From Brachybacterium huguangmaarense (GTDB taxonomy: Bacteria; Actinomycetota; Actinomycetes; Actinomycetales; Dermabacteraceae): DNA of 64,000 nt. The position numbers and the translations under genes were made by a program. Below, piece after piece: positions 62,159 to 64,000 of the stretch. Below the pieces are notes generated by a model that searched no databases, had not been told where the DNA came from, and saw nothing but the letters and a program-made list of their open reading frames with translations. The stretch spans positions 868,001 to 932,000 of the forward strand of contig NZ_CP107020.1 in NCBI RefSeq assembly GCF_025725725.1. The letters are read 5' to 3'. Position 1 is the first letter of the stretch. Each line of letters begins with the position of its first letter.

Positions 62159-62841
62159 TCAGTGGGTCAGCAGGTCGAGGAGGCGGCGGGCGGCATCAGC
62201 CGACGAGGCCGGATTCTGCCCGGTGACCAGCGTGCCGTCCGTGACGACGTAGCTGTCACCGTCGGGGCCCTTGCTGTAGCGGGCGCCCGCTTCCTTGAGG
62301 GAGTCCTCGACCAGGAACGGGACGATGTCGGTCAGCCCGGCGGCCTCCTCCGCGCAATGGTGAAGCCAGTCACCGAACGGTCGGTGATGAACGACGTCCC
62401 GTCCTGCTTCTTGATGGCATGCAGCACGCCGGGGGCGTGGCAGACCAGGCCCAGCGGCCTGCCGGCGGCGCCGCTGTCGAGGATGATCTGCTGCGAGGTG
62501 GGATCCTCCACGAGGTCCCGCAGCGGGCCGTGGCCTCCCGGGTAGAAGACCGCGTCGAACTGGCTCACGTCAACCTCCGACAAAGGGGTGCTGGTCGTCA
62601 GGGCAGCCTTGGCCGCGTCGTCGGCCTCGAATCGACGGGTGGAGTCGGTCTGCATCTGCGGCAGCGTGCTGGTCGGGTCGACCGGCGGTCGCCCGCCCTT
62701 CGTCGAGGCCAGGGTGATGTCGTGTCCGGCATCGCGGAACACGTAGTAGGGAGCGGCGAACTCCTCGAGCCAAAAACCGGTCCTACGGTCGGTGTCACCG
62801 AGTTGGTCGTGGGATGTGAGGATCATCAGGATGCGGGACAT
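62159..62841 (-). pseudogene. DJ-1/PfpI-type glutamine amidotransferase-like protein with a frameshift
   Basis: From the ATG at 62841 (GAAAGGAAG site) the first frame reads a class I amidotransferase-like protein with VFYPGGHGPLRDL and the nucleophile Cys in GLVCHAPGVL, to SVTGFTIA, then ends early. The expected continuation (EEAAGLTDIVPFLVEDSLKE to GQNPASSADAARRLLDLL) is in another frame down to the stop at 62159. The shift lies at 62350-62356, where GCGCGG replaces an expected GCGG. Removing two bases gives a normal 226-residue protein. Family members act as glyoxalases, deglycases or chaperones. Confidence 0.85.
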
Positions 62842-62914
62842 GGCATCTTCCTTTCGATGTCTCGTGGAGTGGTTCCATGGTCAGGGGTGGCTGTGCCCCG
62901 GGTTGGGGCGGGGT

Positions 62915-64000
62915 TCACTGCTCAGGACCCACGGGGTCGGAAACGCGGACCAGACGTTTGTTGACGAACTCGTCGACGCCGTAGTCGCCCAGTTCCCGGC
63001 CGAAGCCAGAGCGGCCGACGCCGCCGAAGGGCAGTCCGGCGAGGCTGGTGCCGTGCTCGTTGACGTAGGCCATGCCCACGTCGAGGCGGCGGGCGGTGGC
63101 CTCGGCGAGTTCGAGGTCGTCGGACCACACCGAGCCGCTCAGGCCGAAGTCGGTCTCGTTGGCCAGGGCAACGGCCTCGTCCACGTCCGCGGCGCGGAAC
63201 ACGACCGCGACCGGTCCGAACAGCTCCTCCGACCAGGCCCGCATGTCGCGGGTCACGTCGGTCAGTACGGTCGCCTCCATGAAGGCGCCGGCACCCTCGC
63301 GCGGGTGGCCGCCGACGAGGACGTGGGCGCCGTGGCCCACGGCATCGTCGACAAGCTCCATCAGCTCGTCGCGGGCATCGGTGCTCGACATGGGGCCCAC
63401 GTCGGTGGCCCCATCCTGGGGGTCCCCGACGACCGCTGCGGATAAGGCAGCCGACAGCTTGTCGACGAAGGTGTCGTAGAACTCGTCGACCACGATCATC
63501 CGCTTGGGCGAGTTGCAGGCCTGGCCGGCGTTGCTCAACCGCGCCCGGGCGGCGGTGCTCGCCACCGCGTCGATGTCACCACCGAGGACGATCAACGGGT
63601 CGGAACCTCCGAGCTCCAGCACCACCTTCTTGAGGTGCTTGCCGGCTGCGGCGGCGACCGAGGCCCCCGCGCCCTCACTCCCGGTGAGGGAGACACCGCG
63701 CACGCGCGGGTCGGCGATGATGTCCGCGATCTGGGAGCTGTCCACGAGGAGCGTCTGGTGGACTCCCTTCGGCAGACCGGCCTGGTCGAGGAGCTTTTCC
63801 ATCTCGAGGGCGGAAGCAGCGCAGATCGAGGCCGGCTTCAGCAGCAGCGTGTTGCCGAGCAGCAGGTTGGGTGCGATGAACCGGGCGAGCTGGTAGTAGG
63901 GGAAGTTCCACGGCATCACGCCCAGCAGGACGCCCAGGGGCTGCTTCTCCACGCGGGAGGAGTTCGCCCCCTGGTCCGGCAGGACCTCGTCGGCCATCAG
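62915..64000 (-). CDS. Aldehyde dehydrogenase, succinate-semialdehyde dehydrogenase-like, 5' end beyond window
   Basis: The frame runs through the right edge, so about the first 100 residues are missing. Visible motifs: MPWNFPYYQLARF, SLTGSEGAG, the catalytic Glu in VLELGGSDPLIVL, the catalytic Cys in NAGQACNSPKR, EELFGPVAVVF and the C-terminal PFGGVGRSGFGRELG. It oxidises aldehydes with NAD(P)+. The WNFPYYQ form is common in succinate-semialdehyde-type enzymes but does not fix the substrate. It belongs to the same leftward group as the DJ-1-like and MDR genes. Confidence 0.92.
   Translation of the reverse strand: MMADEVLPDQGANSSRVEKQPLGVLLGVMPWNFPYYQLARFIAPNLLLGNTLLLKPASICAASALEMEKLLDQAGLPKGVHQTLLVDSSQIADIIADPRVRGVSLTGSEGAGASVAAAAGKHLKKVVLELGGSDPLIVLGGDIDAVASTAARARLSNAGQACNSPKRMIVVDEFYDTFVDKLSAALSAAVVGDPQDGATDVGPMSSTDARDELMELVDDAVGHGAHVLVGGHPREGAGAFMEATVLTDVTRDMRAWSEELFGPVAVVFRAADVDEAVALANETDFGLSGSVWSDDLELAEATARRLDVGMAYVNEHGTSLAGLPFGGVGRSGFGRELGDYGVDEFVNKRLVRVSDPVGPEQ

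Overview
The window is very GC-rich, densely coded chromosomal DNA from an actinobacterium. GlpX-type fructose bisphosphatase, PPK2, HU, a CebEFG-like sugar ABC transporter, paired FluC channels and many carbohydrate systems fit a Micrococcales member, with a Brachybacterium-like organism as my best guess. That guess rests on gene content, not on a marker gene. I saw no rRNA, tRNA, CRISPR array or intact insertion sequence.

Layout. 1-16.7 kb is mixed housekeeping and transport: an Nramp metal importer (cut by the left edge), an amylosucrase-like GH13 enzyme, a VOC protein, a GH31 glycosidase, a YhgE/Pip membrane protein, an AI-2E-family permease, PPK2, GlpX, a DUF6318-like lipoprotein with a PKD-domain partner, and a SorC regulator. 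16.9-22.2 kb is a galactitol-type PTS operon with a class II (FucA-type) aldolase, a histidine phosphatase and DhaK/DhaL. 22.2-29.1 kb holds a YcxB-like protein, xylulokinase, a frameshifted GH36 alpha-galactosidase, an alditol oxidase and a second SorC regulator. 29.2-35.3 kb is a leftward glucitol-type PTS operon with a triosephosphate isomerase-like protein, a class II ketose aldolase, YjbQ, GutM and an unusual NAD(P) oxidoreductase. 36-41.6 kb holds an HNH gene with no start codon, DUF308, and an amino-sugar PTS operon (IIBC, IIA, BglG-type antiterminator, NanE) with an RAT site in its leader. 41.7-47.5 kb holds HU, an ABC1 kinase, glycerate kinase, FetB, DUF1540 and MgtC. 47.6-55.3 kb is a beta-glucoside locus (permuted GH3, CebEFG-like ABC transporter, LacI regulator, PhnP-like hydrolase) arranged around a perfect 16-bp operator. 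55.4-59.6 kb holds YefM/YoeB, RecQ, and a fluoride operon (riboswitch, universal stress protein, two FluC subunits).

Near 60.02 kb there is a junction: a TetR-like C-terminal fragment abuts an EutC fragment that lacks its N-terminus. The segment to its right carries an MDR reductase, a frameshifted DJ-1/PfpI gene and an aldehyde dehydrogenase cut by the right edge. It looks like imported or rearranged DNA.

The theme is carbohydrate and polyol capture. Three complete PTS sets and one ABC system, each with its own regulator (SorC, SorC or unknown, BglG, LacI), feed phosphorylated or oxidised intermediates into triose phosphates. The points most worth a second look are the two polyol PTS operons with non-standard catabolic enzymes, the RAT leader whose alternative hairpin may mask the ribosome site, and the fluoride-riboswitch operon that starts with a stress protein.
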